Below are positions 34,445 to 43,990 of a DNA stretch of 64,000 bases, one piece after another. The number at the start of each line of letters is the position of its first letter. The stretch's first letter is position 1. The DNA lies in assembly GCA_050309435.1 (NCBI GenBank), contig JBNRMJ010000013.1, positions 1-64,000 of the forward strand, written 5' to 3'. The DNA is from CAYXVJ01 sp050309435. GTDB lineage: Bacteria > Bacillota > Clostridia > Saccharofermentanales > Fastidiosipilaceae. The position numbers and the translations under genes were made by a program. The notes below the pieces were generated by a model. It saw nothing but the letters and a program-made list of their open reading frames with translations. It had not been told where the DNA came from and searched no databases.

Positions 34445-35437
34445 ATGAAGTATACATATTTAGGTAGAACCGGTTTGAAAGTAAGTCGTCTCTGTCTGGG
34501 TACGATGAATTTCGGTCCCCGCACGGAGGAGAAGGACGCCTTTCGCATGATGGATCTGGCGCTCGAACACGGTATCAACTTTTTCGATACCGCCAATGTC
34601 TACGGCAGGCCTAACGATGGTTACGCCGGATGGACCGAAGAAATCATCGGACGCTGGTTTAAGCAGGGAAACGGCAGACGCGAGAAGGTCGTGCTTGCCA
34701 CCAAAGTCTACGGCGATATGAACGACGAAAATGACGGTCCGAACGGTGCGAGCGGTCTATCGGCTTATAAGATTCGCCGCCATTTGGAAGGCTCGCTCAG
34801 ACGCCTTCAAACTGATCATATCGAACTGTATCAGATGCACCATGTCGAGCGGCATGCTCCGTGGGAAGAGATCTGGGGAGCCTTCGAAGCGCTGGTGAAT
34901 CATGGGAAAGCATACTATATCGGATCCAGTAACTTCGGAGCCAGGCATCTTGTTTATGCTCAAAACGCGGCCGAGAAGCGAAATTTCCTGGGTCTGGTCA
35001 GCGAACAGCATAAATACAGCCTGACCTGCCGCTTGCCGGAACTTGAACTTCTGCCGGCAGCTCGGGAATTGGGTCTCGGCGTGATTCCCTGGAGTCCTTT
35101 GGGCGGAGGCCTGCTCAGCGGTCACGTTCTGGAGAAAGAGGAAGGCAGCCAGCGCGCCAGCGAGATCGCCGATCAACTCTCTGATGGCGAGCGAAAGCAA
35201 CTCGAGCAGTTCGCCGCACTCTGCAGTGAACTGGGCGAGAAGGAAGCGAATGTGGCCCTGGCCTGGTTGCTCGCGAATCCGGCGGTAACCGCCCCGATCA
35301 TAGGGCCTAGAACAGCGGAACAGTTGGAAGATGCCTTACGGGCTGTTGAGATTTCGCTACAAGAAGATACCATGGCACGTCTCGACGAAATCTTTCCAGG
35401 TCCCGGGGGCGCTGCACCGGAGGCTTATGCCTGGTAA
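34445..35437 (+). CDS. Aldo/keto reductase
   Basis: 330 residues. The catalytic tetrad is visible: Asp and Tyr in FFDTANVYG, Lys in LATKVYG and His in LYQMHHVE. YYIGSSNFGARH and PIIGPRTAEQLEDAL are the NADP(H)-binding parts. It belongs to the bacterial group close to YajO/YakC-type reductases for aldehydes or sugars. AAGGAGA before the ATG at 34445 sets the start (an upstream in-frame start at 34289 lacks family similarity). A terminator follows. Confidence 0.94.
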   Translation: MKYTYLGRTGLKVSRLCLGTMNFGPRTEEKDAFRMMDLALEHGINFFDTANVYGRPNDGYAGWTEEIIGRWFKQGNGRREKVVLATKVYGDMNDENDGPNGASGLSAYKIRRHLEGSLRRLQTDHIELYQMHHVERHAPWEEIWGAFEALVNHGKAYYIGSSNFGARHLVYAQNAAEKRNFLGLVSEQHKYSLTCRLPELELLPAARELGLGVIPWSPLGGGLLSGHVLEKEEGSQRASEIADQLSDGERKQLEQFAALCSELGEKEANVALAWLLANPAVTAPIIGPRTAEQLEDALRAVEISLQEDTMARLDEIFPGPGGAAPEAYAW

Positions 35438-35461
35438 ATCTTTCACGTAAAATATGAATCG

Positions 35462-35492
35462 AAAGGCGCTCGTCATGAGGACGGGCGCTTTT
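35462..35492. terminator. Bidirectional terminator between reductase and arsC-like genes
   Basis: AAAGGCGCTCGTC pairs with GACGGGCGCTTTT around a 4-base loop; A-rich on the left and T-rich on the right, serving both converging genes. Confidence 0.85.
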
Positions 35493-35500
35493 GATCTTGG

Positions 35501-35920
35501 TTATACGGGTAGTTGACCGCTTTGGATCCGTTCTTTTAGTTCAAGAACTTTCGCTTCGATCGTCTTGATCGTACGTTCGAAGACCGTGTCGTCTTGACCC
35601 GACGGGTCGTCAAGCCCCCAATCCTCGCGATGCTTGCTCGGCAGATAAGGACATTCGACATTACATCCCATGGTGATCACAATATCAAGTGGCGGGATAT
35701 CGTCGATCAGCTTGGAATGCTGTGTGGCTTCCATATCGATGTTGTAGTGTTGCCGAACTAAGCGGACCGCATCCTGGTTGATGGCCGGTTTGCTTTCTGT
35801 ACCGGCAGAGTAACTCTCAAAAACATCCGAGGCAAAGTGCTTGCCCAATGCTTCGGCAATCTGACTGCGACAGGAGTTATGAACACAGATGAATCCCACG
35901 CGTGGTTTATTTTCCGACAT
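35501..35920 (-). CDS. Arsenate reductase / low-molecular-weight phosphatase family (thioredoxin-coupled type)
   Basis: 139 residues. The P-loop CVHNSCRSQIAEA holds Cys12 and Cys17 with the Arg, and MGCNVECPYLPS holds Cys86 and Cys90 for the redox relay. WGLDDPSGQDD carries the acid Asp. It would reduce arsenate to arsenite through a cysteine relay and thioredoxin. The spacing of the last two cysteines (4) is shorter than in S. aureus ArsC (7), as in the MGCNVECP group. No arsR or arsenite efflux gene is adjacent, so a phosphatase role is possible. Confidence 0.88.
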   Translation of the reverse strand: MSENKPRVGFICVHNSCRSQIAEALGKHFASDVFESYSAGTESKPAINQDAVRLVRQHYNIDMEATQHSKLIDDIPPLDIVITMGCNVECPYLPSKHREDWGLDDPSGQDDTVFERTIKTIEAKVLELKERIQSGQLPV

Positions 35921-36149
35921 GTATTTGAACCTCGTATATCTTCTTTATTTGATTATACATAATATCTCTAACGGGTAACCTGGGTGTCGAACAACTAATT
36001 AAAATCGACCTGTACAGATTGCGTACCGTATTCGCTAATGTTAACAGTAATTATTTGTTAAGTTTAGAGGGCGTTGCTTCAGATGTAAAGCATCAAGTTG
36101 TTATTTGGCATCAGCTAGATAAACGACGCAGGAACAAAAGGAGAACCCC

Positions 36150-36650
36150 ATGGCAAACAATCGAGCAGTCGCAGGTGTATTTCATACAGAGGAAGAAGCA
36201 ATTCGAGCCATCAACAGGCTACATGAGATGGGTTATACCCGAGACGAAATTTCGATCTTAGCGAAGGATCCGGATCGTTTTCCGCGTTTGGATGATGACA
36301 GAGATATTAATGTAGAAACTCCGGGTGATGTAGGTAAGGGGGCTGCGACAGGCGCCGTTACCGGCGGTGTACTGGGCGGTCTGGGATTCGATAAAGAAGA
36401 AGCCAAAGTCTATGAGCAAAACCTGGAAAACGGCGACATTCTGGTCATCGTCGATGCCGACGAAGATCGCTACGATAACGTACATTCCACACTGCGACCC
36501 GGCGATTATGCGGATCGCAATGATCCTTACGGATATCCGGATCGTCGAGACGAACCTTCGTTGAAGGATCGCCTGGACAGAGATAATGACGGACGACTCG
36601 ACCTCGACGACTTGCGCAGGAATCCGCGCGATACCGACGATAAGCTTTAG
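36150..36650 (+). CDS. General stress protein 17M-like protein with glycine zipper and EF-hand-like loop
   Basis: 166 residues. The first 45 residues (AVAGVFHTEEEAIRAINRLHEMGYTRDEISILAKD) match the YflT/general stress 17M domain. A Gly/Ala zipper follows at about 62-80 (GKGAATGAVTGGVLGGLGF), a sign of membrane insertion. The domain closes with ILVIVDADEDR. The tail is very charged and contains DRDNDGRLDLDDL, which fits a calcium-binding EF-hand loop. AAAGGAG lies before the ATG. It is probably a general stress protein; no SigB-type promoter could be seen in the 229 bases upstream. Confidence 0.85.
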   Translation: MANNRAVAGVFHTEEEAIRAINRLHEMGYTRDEISILAKDPDRFPRLDDDRDINVETPGDVGKGAATGAVTGGVLGGLGFDKEEAKVYEQNLENGDILVIVDADEDRYDNVHSTLRPGDYADRNDPYGYPDRRDEPSLKDRLDRDNDGRLDLDDLRRNPRDTDDKL

Positions 36651-36693
36651 TCTTGCTTCGCATCGAAGATGATTTTACGTCGAAAACGAAAAT

Positions 36694-36731
36694 AAAGATC
36701 CGGTGTCAGAAATGGCGCCGGATCTTTCGTT
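36694..36731. terminator. Bidirectional terminator between stress protein and AraC genes
   Basis: AAAGATCCGG (36694-36703) pairs with CCGGATCTTT (36718-36727), with A/T-rich sequence on both outer sides. Confidence 0.85.
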
Positions 36732-36734
36732 ATA

Positions 36735-39047
36735 TTATTTCGATTCGTTAAACGATGCGTTGACCCGGCGATAAATGCCGGGGGTGGTCTGTTCCAGACG
36801 TTTGAACGTGCGAATAAATACCGTTGAATATAAAAAACCGCAACGAAGAGCAATCTCGGATACCGTCAGATCTGTGGTCAGGAGCAGGTCCTTTGCCACT
36901 TTTATACGCGTGAGGTTGATTTTATCGTTGATGGAATAGCCCCGATAACTGGTATAAAGGCTTGAGAGATACGGGGAAGACAGTTGAAACAAGTCTTCGA
37001 GCTGCGCGAGGCCCAAGCCGGGATCCGCGTAGTTTCCTTCGATAAAGGTATCGATTCGATCACTGATGGCCGCGGCTTTCTGACTCGACTGCTGCGATTT
37101 ATTCTGGATCAGATAGTAGGTGCGAAGTTCTTCGATCAGATTTGTGAAGACCTGTTCGAAGGTTTTCAATGTTGTCGTTTCTTTCAAGAGTAAAAGACCG
37201 TCGCTTTCGAGCTCGTAATCGTCGGCGATCTTCTGCATTAAAATCAGCACATCCATTTTCATGTGCTGAAACTGCTCTCCGTGCAGAGGCTTGCCCGTCA
37301 GCATCTGATTCAGCATTTCGCGAAAGACCATAGAAGGAAGAGGCTTGTTCTCCTGGATGGAGCTACGGACCAAAAGCAGCAGCGTATCAATATGAAAGTT
37401 GTACGGCGGTACTTGATCAGGTACGTCGCCTGGCGTGAGAAAGAGTTTGGAATCGTTGATTTGAGCCTGTTTGAGAGCTGATTTCAATCGATTGTAAACT
37501 CGTGACAGATCATTTCGAACAACCGGAACAACGGCATAGGCCGCATGGAACGTCAGTTTCAAATCGTTACGGCTAAAGAGCTGGAACTGGGTCAACTGCT
37601 TTTTCGCTTCTTCTTCCATGGCGACTAAGTCGATCCGGACATCGCCGGCCAGATCGCTTGAATGAGGATTCATTTGACTGATAAGGGGAAGAATCAGTAT
37701 CGTAAATCGGGTTTGGGATTCCTGATTATATACACATTCATATTTCTCCGCGAATAGTTCGTTCATCACGTTGGTGATGATTGTTTTTAGAAGACTCGAA
37801 CCTTCCTGGCGGATCGCCAGTAAATCCGCCGGGCTTTCGTCTTGATCCTGCTGCAGCTCCAAAGAGATCAGGACAGCAGAGCTCTTGAGAAAATCGGAGT
37901 ATAACTTATTGTCGCTGATTTTCGTGTTTCGGACCTCGTCGGGGTACTCGCTGAGGAGCAGGTCCCGAAAAAGATTCTCCTTCTTGATATTGCTGTTTTG
38001 CTGGAGTTGAAGGTAGCTTTCCATTAATTCGTGTCGAATGATCTCCAGTTCGTCCGTTCGGGAAGCCTTGTCTTTTTCCTGATTGTTCATGGAAACCAGT
38101 TCGGTTAAACTGCCGATCGGCTCGTATGTTTTCTTGGAGAGATAAAGGGCCATCAACGTTCCGATGAGAACGCTTGATCCTGTCAGAAGAATCAAACGCA
38201 GTTGCAGTGCCTGAAACTGTGTCAGAAGCTCTTCGTTGGGCAGTTTAAAACTCAGCTTCAATCCGTAGTTCGATACCTTGTTGATGACATGGAAATCATC
38301 GGTCAAATCCTTTCCGTATGAAAAGAGGCTCTGCCCGTCCGGACTGTCGACTTGAAGATAAGCAGACAGTTCCGTCGCGAGTTGACGGATTTGGGCGAAG
38401 ACGCTCGGGTCGATGACGACCATCATGTAACCAAGGGGATTTCTCTTCAGGTCGCGTGGTAAAGAGAGGATGACGGCCATCGTATCGGTGGAATCTCTTA
38501 AACCGATGAAGCGGTAGGTCTGTTCACGCTCCATCGCCGCGAAAATTCTTTCGTAATTTCCCTTGGCGTTATAGTTCGTTGCAATATACTCTCGCGCGTC
38601 GAGCGAAGCATGATTGTTCGACACGAAACGACCGCTTCGGGGATAATAAATCGCAACATCAACCAGATAGGGTCTGGACAATAAAGACAACTGTTTTCTG
38701 CCGGCCAGGACATTTTCCGGCGGCACTTCGCCGTGAATCGAATCCTGCATTAATACCTTATATATATCGGAGTTAATGCTCAGGCTGTTGGACATGTAAG
38801 CGATCTCGGTCAGGTAACCGTCTACCTCGTTCATCAGATAATCGATTTGACTTTCCAGTGATTTTTCGCTGATGTTTCGCATGTTGCTCAGCGCAAGACC
38901 ACCAATAATCCAGGTGCCGACGGTCGATATGACCAGAATCAGCATATGCGTAAAAATCAAGCGACGCAAAAAAATTCGGCCACGTCGTAAGGAACTATGG
39001 TCGAAGCGATTTTGTGACGGTATACGTTTCAATAAATTCATGCGCAT
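36735..39047 (-). CDS. Membrane-bound AraC-family regulator with extracellular sensor
   Basis: 770 residues. One membrane segment at about 30-50, an extracellular Cache-like sensor to about 290 (NHASLDAREYIATNYNAKGNYERIF), a second membrane segment at about 292-314 (LILLTGSSVLIGTLMALYL), a long cytoplasmic linker, and two C-terminal helix-turn-helix motifs. The last include LAQLEDLFQLSSPYLSSLYTSYRGYS and LTVSEIALRCGFLYSTVFIRTFKR. This YesN/Cache architecture senses an extracellular glycan or its binding protein and activates the neighbouring importer. It is divergent from the ABC operon across 172 bases. The ATG at 39041 is an alternative start. Confidence 0.93.
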   Translation of the reverse strand: MRMNLLKRIPSQNRFDHSSLRRGRIFLRRLIFTHMLILVISTVGTWIIGGLALSNMRNISEKSLESQIDYLMNEVDGYLTEIAYMSNSLSINSDIYKVLMQDSIHGEVPPENVLAGRKQLSLLSRPYLVDVAIYYPRSGRFVSNNHASLDAREYIATNYNAKGNYERIFAAMEREQTYRFIGLRDSTDTMAVILSLPRDLKRNPLGYMMVVIDPSVFAQIRQLATELSAYLQVDSPDGQSLFSYGKDLTDDFHVINKVSNYGLKLSFKLPNEELLTQFQALQLRLILLTGSSVLIGTLMALYLSKKTYEPIGSLTELVSMNNQEKDKASRTDELEIIRHELMESYLQLQQNSNIKKENLFRDLLLSEYPDEVRNTKISDNKLYSDFLKSSAVLISLELQQDQDESPADLLAIRQEGSSLLKTIITNVMNELFAEKYECVYNQESQTRFTILILPLISQMNPHSSDLAGDVRIDLVAMEEEAKKQLTQFQLFSRNDLKLTFHAAYAVVPVVRNDLSRVYNRLKSALKQAQINDSKLFLTPGDVPDQVPPYNFHIDTLLLLVRSSIQENKPLPSMVFREMLNQMLTGKPLHGEQFQHMKMDVLILMQKIADDYELESDGLLLLKETTTLKTFEQVFTNLIEELRTYYLIQNKSQQSSQKAAAISDRIDTFIEGNYADPGLGLAQLEDLFQLSSPYLSSLYTSYRGYSINDKINLTRIKVAKDLLLTTDLTVSEIALRCGFLYSTVFIRTFKRLEQTTPGIYRRVNASFNESK

Positions 39048-39219
39048 ACCAAAATCATAGAGCGATGCGAAAAATTGTCAATCGTATTCTTGATTTCATT
39101 CATCTGATCTTCAGAATTGATAATGTAATTCCTCTTTTTGTTTATTTACAGATAGTTAATATTGCTACGATAATTTTAAGCACAAACCCCAACTTAGTAG
39201 CACATAAGGAGGAAACAGA

Positions 39220-40971
39220 ATGAAGAGAAGAAAACGGGGATCATCGATAGCGATCGCTCTGGTCCTGAGTTTACTGCTTGCATCTTGCGGCGGATCGTCG
39301 AATCCCACCAGCGGCACCACTACAAGTAAAGGCGAAACCACTGCACCGGTCGAAACCACTACAGAAGCTCTTGCTGAAACGACGGCTGACGAAGGCGAAG
39401 AACCGGGCGAAACGAGCGATAACGGCAAAGATCCTTCCGGCGAGGAAAGCGATTATCGTTATCAGGATTTCGTCTATGAGCGTGAATCTTCGATCAGCTA
39501 TCCTCTGAATACCGACAAGGAACTGAGCATCTGGACAACCGCTCTTATGCCGCATCAGGATTATGCGTCGGAAGCCGAATCTCCCTTCCATCAGAATCTG
39601 ATGAAGCAGACAGGCGTGAAGATCGAATATCAACGTCCCGCAGCCGGTGCGGATCCCACGCAGGCATTTAACATGATGCTGGCGTCAGGTAATCTCCCGG
39701 ATATTATCTACACAGATACGCTGCACCTGAAGATGGAAACCCTGATTGCCGACGGTCATGCGCTGGTTCTTGATGAACTGATGCCCGCCGCAGCACCGGA
39801 TGCTTATGCTCTGATCGAACAGTATCCCGAGCTGAATAAAGCTCTGCGTACCGACTCCGGTCGTTTGACCGCGTTCCCCTTCCTGCGCGGCGACCCCTGG
39901 CTGGGTAACTGGCTTGGACAGGCCGTGGATAAGAATGTTTTGGCGGAGACCGGTCTGGATATACCTGAAACCATCGAGGATTGGGATGAATTCCTTAGAG
40001 CGGCTAAAGAGATCGTCGATATTCCTCTGGCTCTCCGTACCGGTTACGGCTTGCACGAGATGTTCTCCAACGCCTATAATTTCGCTTATTCCTTCTATGT
40101 AGGAGACGACGAGCGCATTCACCTCGGATACGCCGAGCCTGCGTATAAAGATTTCCTGATCAAGATGAACGAATGGTATGAAGCCGGTTTGATCGATCCC
40201 GATTTCGTGACCATGGACACAGCCGGTCTGCGTACCAAGGTTATCAACAACTCGATCGGCGGCATCCAAATCGCCACGGGTACCTTCATCAACTATTACG
40301 TCGCCAGACAGGAAATCGGCGAGACCTTTGATTTCGTTCCCGCCCCCGTACCGGTATCCAGAGTCGACGGTAAGAAAAAATACTTCCCCGGCGAATCTCC
40401 CTGGTTCGGTAACGGCGCCATCATCACGACAGCCGCAGAAGATCCCGAACTGGCAGCTCAGTTCCTCAACTACGGCTATACCAAAGACGGTATGGTGTTC
40501 TGGAACTTCGGTCTGGAAGGCGAAACTTTCGAATATGTTGACGGCATGCCTCAGCTCACTTCGCTTATTACGGACGCCGCCGAAGGCGCAACCAGTGCTC
40601 TGAACCGCTATTCGGCCATGGGTGCCAGTGGTTTCTCGGTCATGATGAAAGAGCTCAACGAGCAGAAGAACGTTCCTGTCGGCGAAGGCGGCGAGCGCCT
40701 GGGTAACCTGGCCGGCGACGTTTGGACAGACGGTACGGACGGTGTTCGTCATCGTATCCCCGCCATCTCGCCTACACTGGAAGAAAACCAGGAGTTCTCG
40801 GCCATTCAGAATGCTCTTGATACCTATGCAGCCGAGATGTATTACAACTTCATCCTCGGTACGGAGCCAATCGAAAATTTCGATTCTTACATCCAGACAC
40901 TTGAAGAACTGAGCTTGAGCCGCGCACTTGAAATCCGCAATGCTCAGCTGGATCGGTACGACGCACGCTAA
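39220..40971 (+). CDS. Extracellular sugar-binding lipoprotein (LplA/YtcQ type)
   Basis: 583 residues. The signal peptide ends in the lipobox LLLASCG (Cys near residue 23), followed by a Thr/Glu/Ser-rich linker of about 50 residues. The binding domain starts near ELSIWTTALMPHQDY and contains FNMMLASGNLPDIIYTD and further blocks of the large type 1 solute-binding proteins. It captures an oligosaccharide outside the cell for the two permeases that follow. AAGGAGG precedes the ATG. A strong stem-loop after the stop probably raises its level over the permeases. Confidence 0.95.
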   Translation: MKRRKRGSSIAIALVLSLLLASCGGSSNPTSGTTTSKGETTAPVETTTEALAETTADEGEEPGETSDNGKDPSGEESDYRYQDFVYERESSISYPLNTDKELSIWTTALMPHQDYASEAESPFHQNLMKQTGVKIEYQRPAAGADPTQAFNMMLASGNLPDIIYTDTLHLKMETLIADGHALVLDELMPAAAPDAYALIEQYPELNKALRTDSGRLTAFPFLRGDPWLGNWLGQAVDKNVLAETGLDIPETIEDWDEFLRAAKEIVDIPLALRTGYGLHEMFSNAYNFAYSFYVGDDERIHLGYAEPAYKDFLIKMNEWYEAGLIDPDFVTMDTAGLRTKVINNSIGGIQIATGTFINYYVARQEIGETFDFVPAPVPVSRVDGKKKYFPGESPWFGNGAIITTAAEDPELAAQFLNYGYTKDGMVFWNFGLEGETFEYVDGMPQLTSLITDAAEGATSALNRYSAMGASGFSVMMKELNEQKNVPVGEGGERLGNLAGDVWTDGTDGVRHRIPAISPTLEENQEFSAIQNALDTYAAEMYYNFILGTEPIENFDSYIQTLEELSLSRALEIRNAQLDRYDAR

Positions 40972-41002
40972 TCTACGTTCCCGAATCACTTGTTTCATGA
41001 AC

Positions 41003-41040
41003 GGTAGTACGCTTCCGCTTTTCCCCGGAGGCGTACTGCC
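41003..41040 (+). promoter_or_regulatory. Intercistronic stem-loop after the binding-protein gene
   Basis: GGTAGTACGC (41003-41012) and GCGTACTGCC (41031-41040) with an inner TCCG/CGGA stem. No T-run follows. The position after the binding-protein gene and before the permeases is where stabilising or attenuating hairpins are known in sugar ABC operons. Confidence 0.8.
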
Positions 41041-41066
41041 ACCTATTATATAGAAGAGGTTTTCCG

Positions 41067-41972
41067 ATGATGCAACGAGCCAGGAAGGATTTCAGGAAAA
41101 ACAAGTTTAAGTATTTACTGTTCCTGCCGGTATTTATCTACTTGATTCTGTTCTGTTATAAGCCGATGATCGGTTTAATAATCGCCTTCAAAGATTATCG
41201 GCCGTCGATAACCATTCAAGCAGCAAAATGGGCCGGCTTGAAATATTTCAAACAGTTTTTCAATGATCCTTTCTTCGTCAGGATCGTGTCGAATACCTTT
41301 ATACTAAACATTTGGCTGATTCTTTTTGGATTTCCGATTCCGATTCTCTTTGCTTTATTGCTCAACGAAATCCAGCGAATGAAATTCAAGAAGTTCGTCC
41401 AAACAGTTTCATATCTGCCTCACTTTATCTCGGTCGTTATCGTGGCCAGCATGATCAAGCTCTTCACGATGAATGACGGTTTGTTCAACGAGATCTATTT
41501 CTTCTTTACCGGACAACGGGTTTTGTTTCTGCAGAAGGCGGAGTATTTCAGAACGATCTATGTCGTGTCGGATATCTGGCAGTCTTTCGGCTGGTCATCC
41601 ATCATCTACATCGCCGCAATCGCAGCCATCGATCAGGAGCAGTACGAGAGCGCGAAAATCGATGGTGCCGGATATTTCAAACTGGCGATCCATATTACGC
41701 TTCCGAGCATCATGCCGACGATCATCATTTTATTGATTTTACGACTGGGCAGTATCTTGAGCATAGGATATGAGAAAGTGCTCTTACTTTATTCACCGAC
41801 CACCTATTCGAAAGCCGATATCATTTCTACTTTCATCTATCGAAAAGGAATTCTCGAATCCAACTACAGTTACGCGACCGCCGTTGGGTTGTTTAATTCC
41901 GTGGTGAACGTGTTCTTTCTCGTGATAACGAATCGAATCAGTCGCAAGCTGACCGAAATCAGTTTGTTTTAA
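41067..41972 (+). CDS. ABC sugar transporter permease (LplB family)
   Basis: 301 residues with about six membrane helices. KYLLFLPVFIYLILFCYKPMIGLIIAFKDY is the typical first segment. The EAA loop that contacts the ATPase is DQEQYESAKIDGAGYFKLAIHITLPSI. It forms the channel with the next gene. No ATPase gene is in this operon, so a shared MsmX/UgpC-like ATPase encoded elsewhere is implied. AGAGG lies before the start. Confidence 0.95.
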   Translation: MMQRARKDFRKNKFKYLLFLPVFIYLILFCYKPMIGLIIAFKDYRPSITIQAAKWAGLKYFKQFFNDPFFVRIVSNTFILNIWLILFGFPIPILFALLLNEIQRMKFKKFVQTVSYLPHFISVVIVASMIKLFTMNDGLFNEIYFFFTGQRVLFLQKAEYFRTIYVVSDIWQSFGWSSIIYIAAIAAIDQEQYESAKIDGAGYFKLAIHITLPSIMPTIIILLILRLGSILSIGYEKVLLLYSPTTYSKADIISTFIYRKGILESNYSYATAVGLFNSVVNVFFLVITNRISRKLTEISLF

Positions 41973-41984
41973 GGAGGTTGAATA

Positions 41985-42863
41985 ATGCTTAGAGAAAGCC
42001 GTTCCAGACAAACCTTTGTGGTTTTCAATACATTGCTGATGCTGGGCCTCGTCTTCTTGACGCTCTATCCCTTTTACTACATTTTGATGGCCTCGTTTAG
42101 CAACAACAATCTGATTGCCAAGGATCCGGGTATCTTATTCTGGCCGAAAGGCTTCAACATGGGAGCCTACGCGCTGACCTTTCGTCATCCGCTTTTACTT
42201 TCGGGTTACATGAATATCCTCTTGATTCTGGCTACAGCCCTGCCGATTAATTTGCTTTTGACTGTGTTCTGTGCTTATGTACTGGCGGCCAAAGACCTTT
42301 TGTATAAGAAGCAGATCTACGCCTTTGTCCTGTTTACGATGTTTTTTAGCGGAGGCATGATCCCCATTTATCTGAATATCAACTCGCTGGGTCTGATCAA
42401 CTCGCGTTGGGCCTTGATTATTCCCGGGGCCTTGTCCATTTATAATGCGATTATTGTCAGAACCGCCATCGACGGACTACCCGAAAGTCTGATCGAGTCG
42501 GCCTATATCGACGGAGCCAACGATGTCACGATTCTCTTTCGTATCGTTGTGCCGCTCCTGAAACCGACACTGGCCGTTATCCTGCTTTACTATGCGGTCG
42601 GTCACTGGAATTCCTGGTTTCCGGCGAGCCTGTATATCCAGGATAATCAGAAGCTGCCGATTCAGGCTATCATGAGAGCGATTTTGATTGAAAACGAGCG
42701 TCTTTTACAAAATGAAGTTGTACTTGGCGATGAAGTCAACAGCTATGCCGAATCGATCAAATATGCTCTGGTCATTATCGGTACGGCGCCTATCTTAACC
42801 GTTTATCCCTTCTTGCAAAAGTATTTTGTCAAAGGTGTCATGATCGGTGCCGTCAAGGGTTAA
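41985..42863 (+). CDS. ABC sugar transporter permease (YtcP/LplC family)
   Basis: 292 residues with about six membrane helices (first: NTLLMLGLVFLTLYPFYYILMASF). The EAA loop is LIESAYIDGANDVTILFRIVVPLLKP. The pair with the preceding permease is typical of uptake systems for complex plant or host glycans. AAGGAGG sets the start, 12 bases after the previous stop. Confidence 0.95.
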   Translation: MLRESRSRQTFVVFNTLLMLGLVFLTLYPFYYILMASFSNNNLIAKDPGILFWPKGFNMGAYALTFRHPLLLSGYMNILLILATALPINLLLTVFCAYVLAAKDLLYKKQIYAFVLFTMFFSGGMIPIYLNINSLGLINSRWALIIPGALSIYNAIIVRTAIDGLPESLIESAYIDGANDVTILFRIVVPLLKPTLAVILLYYAVGHWNSWFPASLYIQDNQKLPIQAIMRAILIENERLLQNEVVLGDEVNSYAESIKYALVIIGTAPILTVYPFLQKYFVKGVMIGAVKG

Positions 42864-42905
42864 AGGGTTAAAGGATAGTATCATTGCTTTTGAAAGGAGC
42901 ATCTT

Positions 42906-43964
42906 ATGAATACGAAAATGAATACGGCAACTGCCAAGTGGATGACAGAGACAGACCGGATCGAAGCCCGCCTGAAAGAGTGCAATAAGGGCAAAGTATC
43001 TGTCTACGGCCGAAGTTTCGGCGGGAGACCTTTATACAAGATCAGTTACGGAGATCCGGAGGTTTGGACTCATGTCGTCAATTACAATTCGGCCGTAGCC
43101 GCCAATGATCTTCCTTCTTATAAAACAAGAGCAAACGGTAAGCCTCATATCCTGATATTCGCGGCGATTCATGGTATGGAAATCGAAGGCACGGCGGCGC
43201 TGATGGGATTGATCGATCTGCTTGAAGGGGAGCATGACTGGCCGGGATTTAGCCGGGATCAGCGAGTGGCTCTGCTTAAGCTGTCGGAAAGGGTAACAAT
43301 GACCCTGATTCCTGTCTCGAATCCGGACGGACGCGACCGGCATAAAGAATACCACTGGTGCTGCGGCATGAGTTTCGACGAACTTCGCTATATCATGCAG
43401 GGAAGCTGGCAGGACGGAGAGCTCTGCGGTTGGCCCGGCTGCAAGCGAGTACATCCCATGACACCTGATAAAGTCGGCCACCTGGGTGCGTACTTTAACG
43501 ACCAGGGCGTTAACCCGATGCACGATGCATTCCCCTTAATGAAGGCTCCCGAAAACGTCGCTTTGTTTGAGTTGGTGGACGAAGAGCGTCCGGATTATAT
43601 CCTGAGTCTTCACGGCGGTACCAATACAATTAATTCGCTGACCTGGCCACGCTATGTGGCACCTTACTGTGTGGAGTTTAATGCCCGCCTGAGTAAGGCT
43701 ATGACCGAGCGCGGAGAGAGTCGCGGCATCCCGTTCGCCGATATCTTCGCCGGAAAAGATCTCCATGCCGTCAACCGAGAGGACAATCACTCGTTTAATC
43801 TCGTCAGTGCATTGCATAATTTCTCCGGTGCCAATGTATTGCTTTACGAATCGAATCAAGGTCTGGATATGCCGGACACGGTTTCGCTGACACCCGATGA
43901 GATCATGGAATCCCACGGTGTTTTATTTCAGACACTTCTGGAAGAGGTTCTCGCGAATCAATAA
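42906..43964 (+). CDS. M14 zinc carboxypeptidase family protein
   Basis: 352 residues. Zinc ligands are visible as HGMEIEG (H-x-x-E, about residues 92-95) and the late His in YILSLHGGTNT, with the catalytic Glu likely in LLYESNQG. NPDGRDRH is the substrate-binding block. No signal peptide is seen, so it acts in the cytoplasm. It is the last gene of the sugar-importer operon (42-base gap, GAAAGGAGC ribosome site), which hints that the imported compound carries a peptide or amino-acyl part; that is inference. Confidence 0.9.
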   Translation: MNTKMNTATAKWMTETDRIEARLKECNKGKVSVYGRSFGGRPLYKISYGDPEVWTHVVNYNSAVAANDLPSYKTRANGKPHILIFAAIHGMEIEGTAALMGLIDLLEGEHDWPGFSRDQRVALLKLSERVTMTLIPVSNPDGRDRHKEYHWCCGMSFDELRYIMQGSWQDGELCGWPGCKRVHPMTPDKVGHLGAYFNDQGVNPMHDAFPLMKAPENVALFELVDEERPDYILSLHGGTNTINSLTWPRYVAPYCVEFNARLSKAMTERGESRGIPFADIFAGKDLHAVNREDNHSFNLVSALHNFSGANVLLYESNQGLDMPDTVSLTPDEIMESHGVLFQTLLEEVLANQ

Positions 43965-43990
43965 AGCCTTACTTATCAACATTGATTCTA

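Noticed and set aside
39685..40998. 437-codon minus-strand frame opposite the sugar-binding lipoprotein
   Set aside because: Antisense shadow of a clear lipoprotein gene; no recognisable domain.
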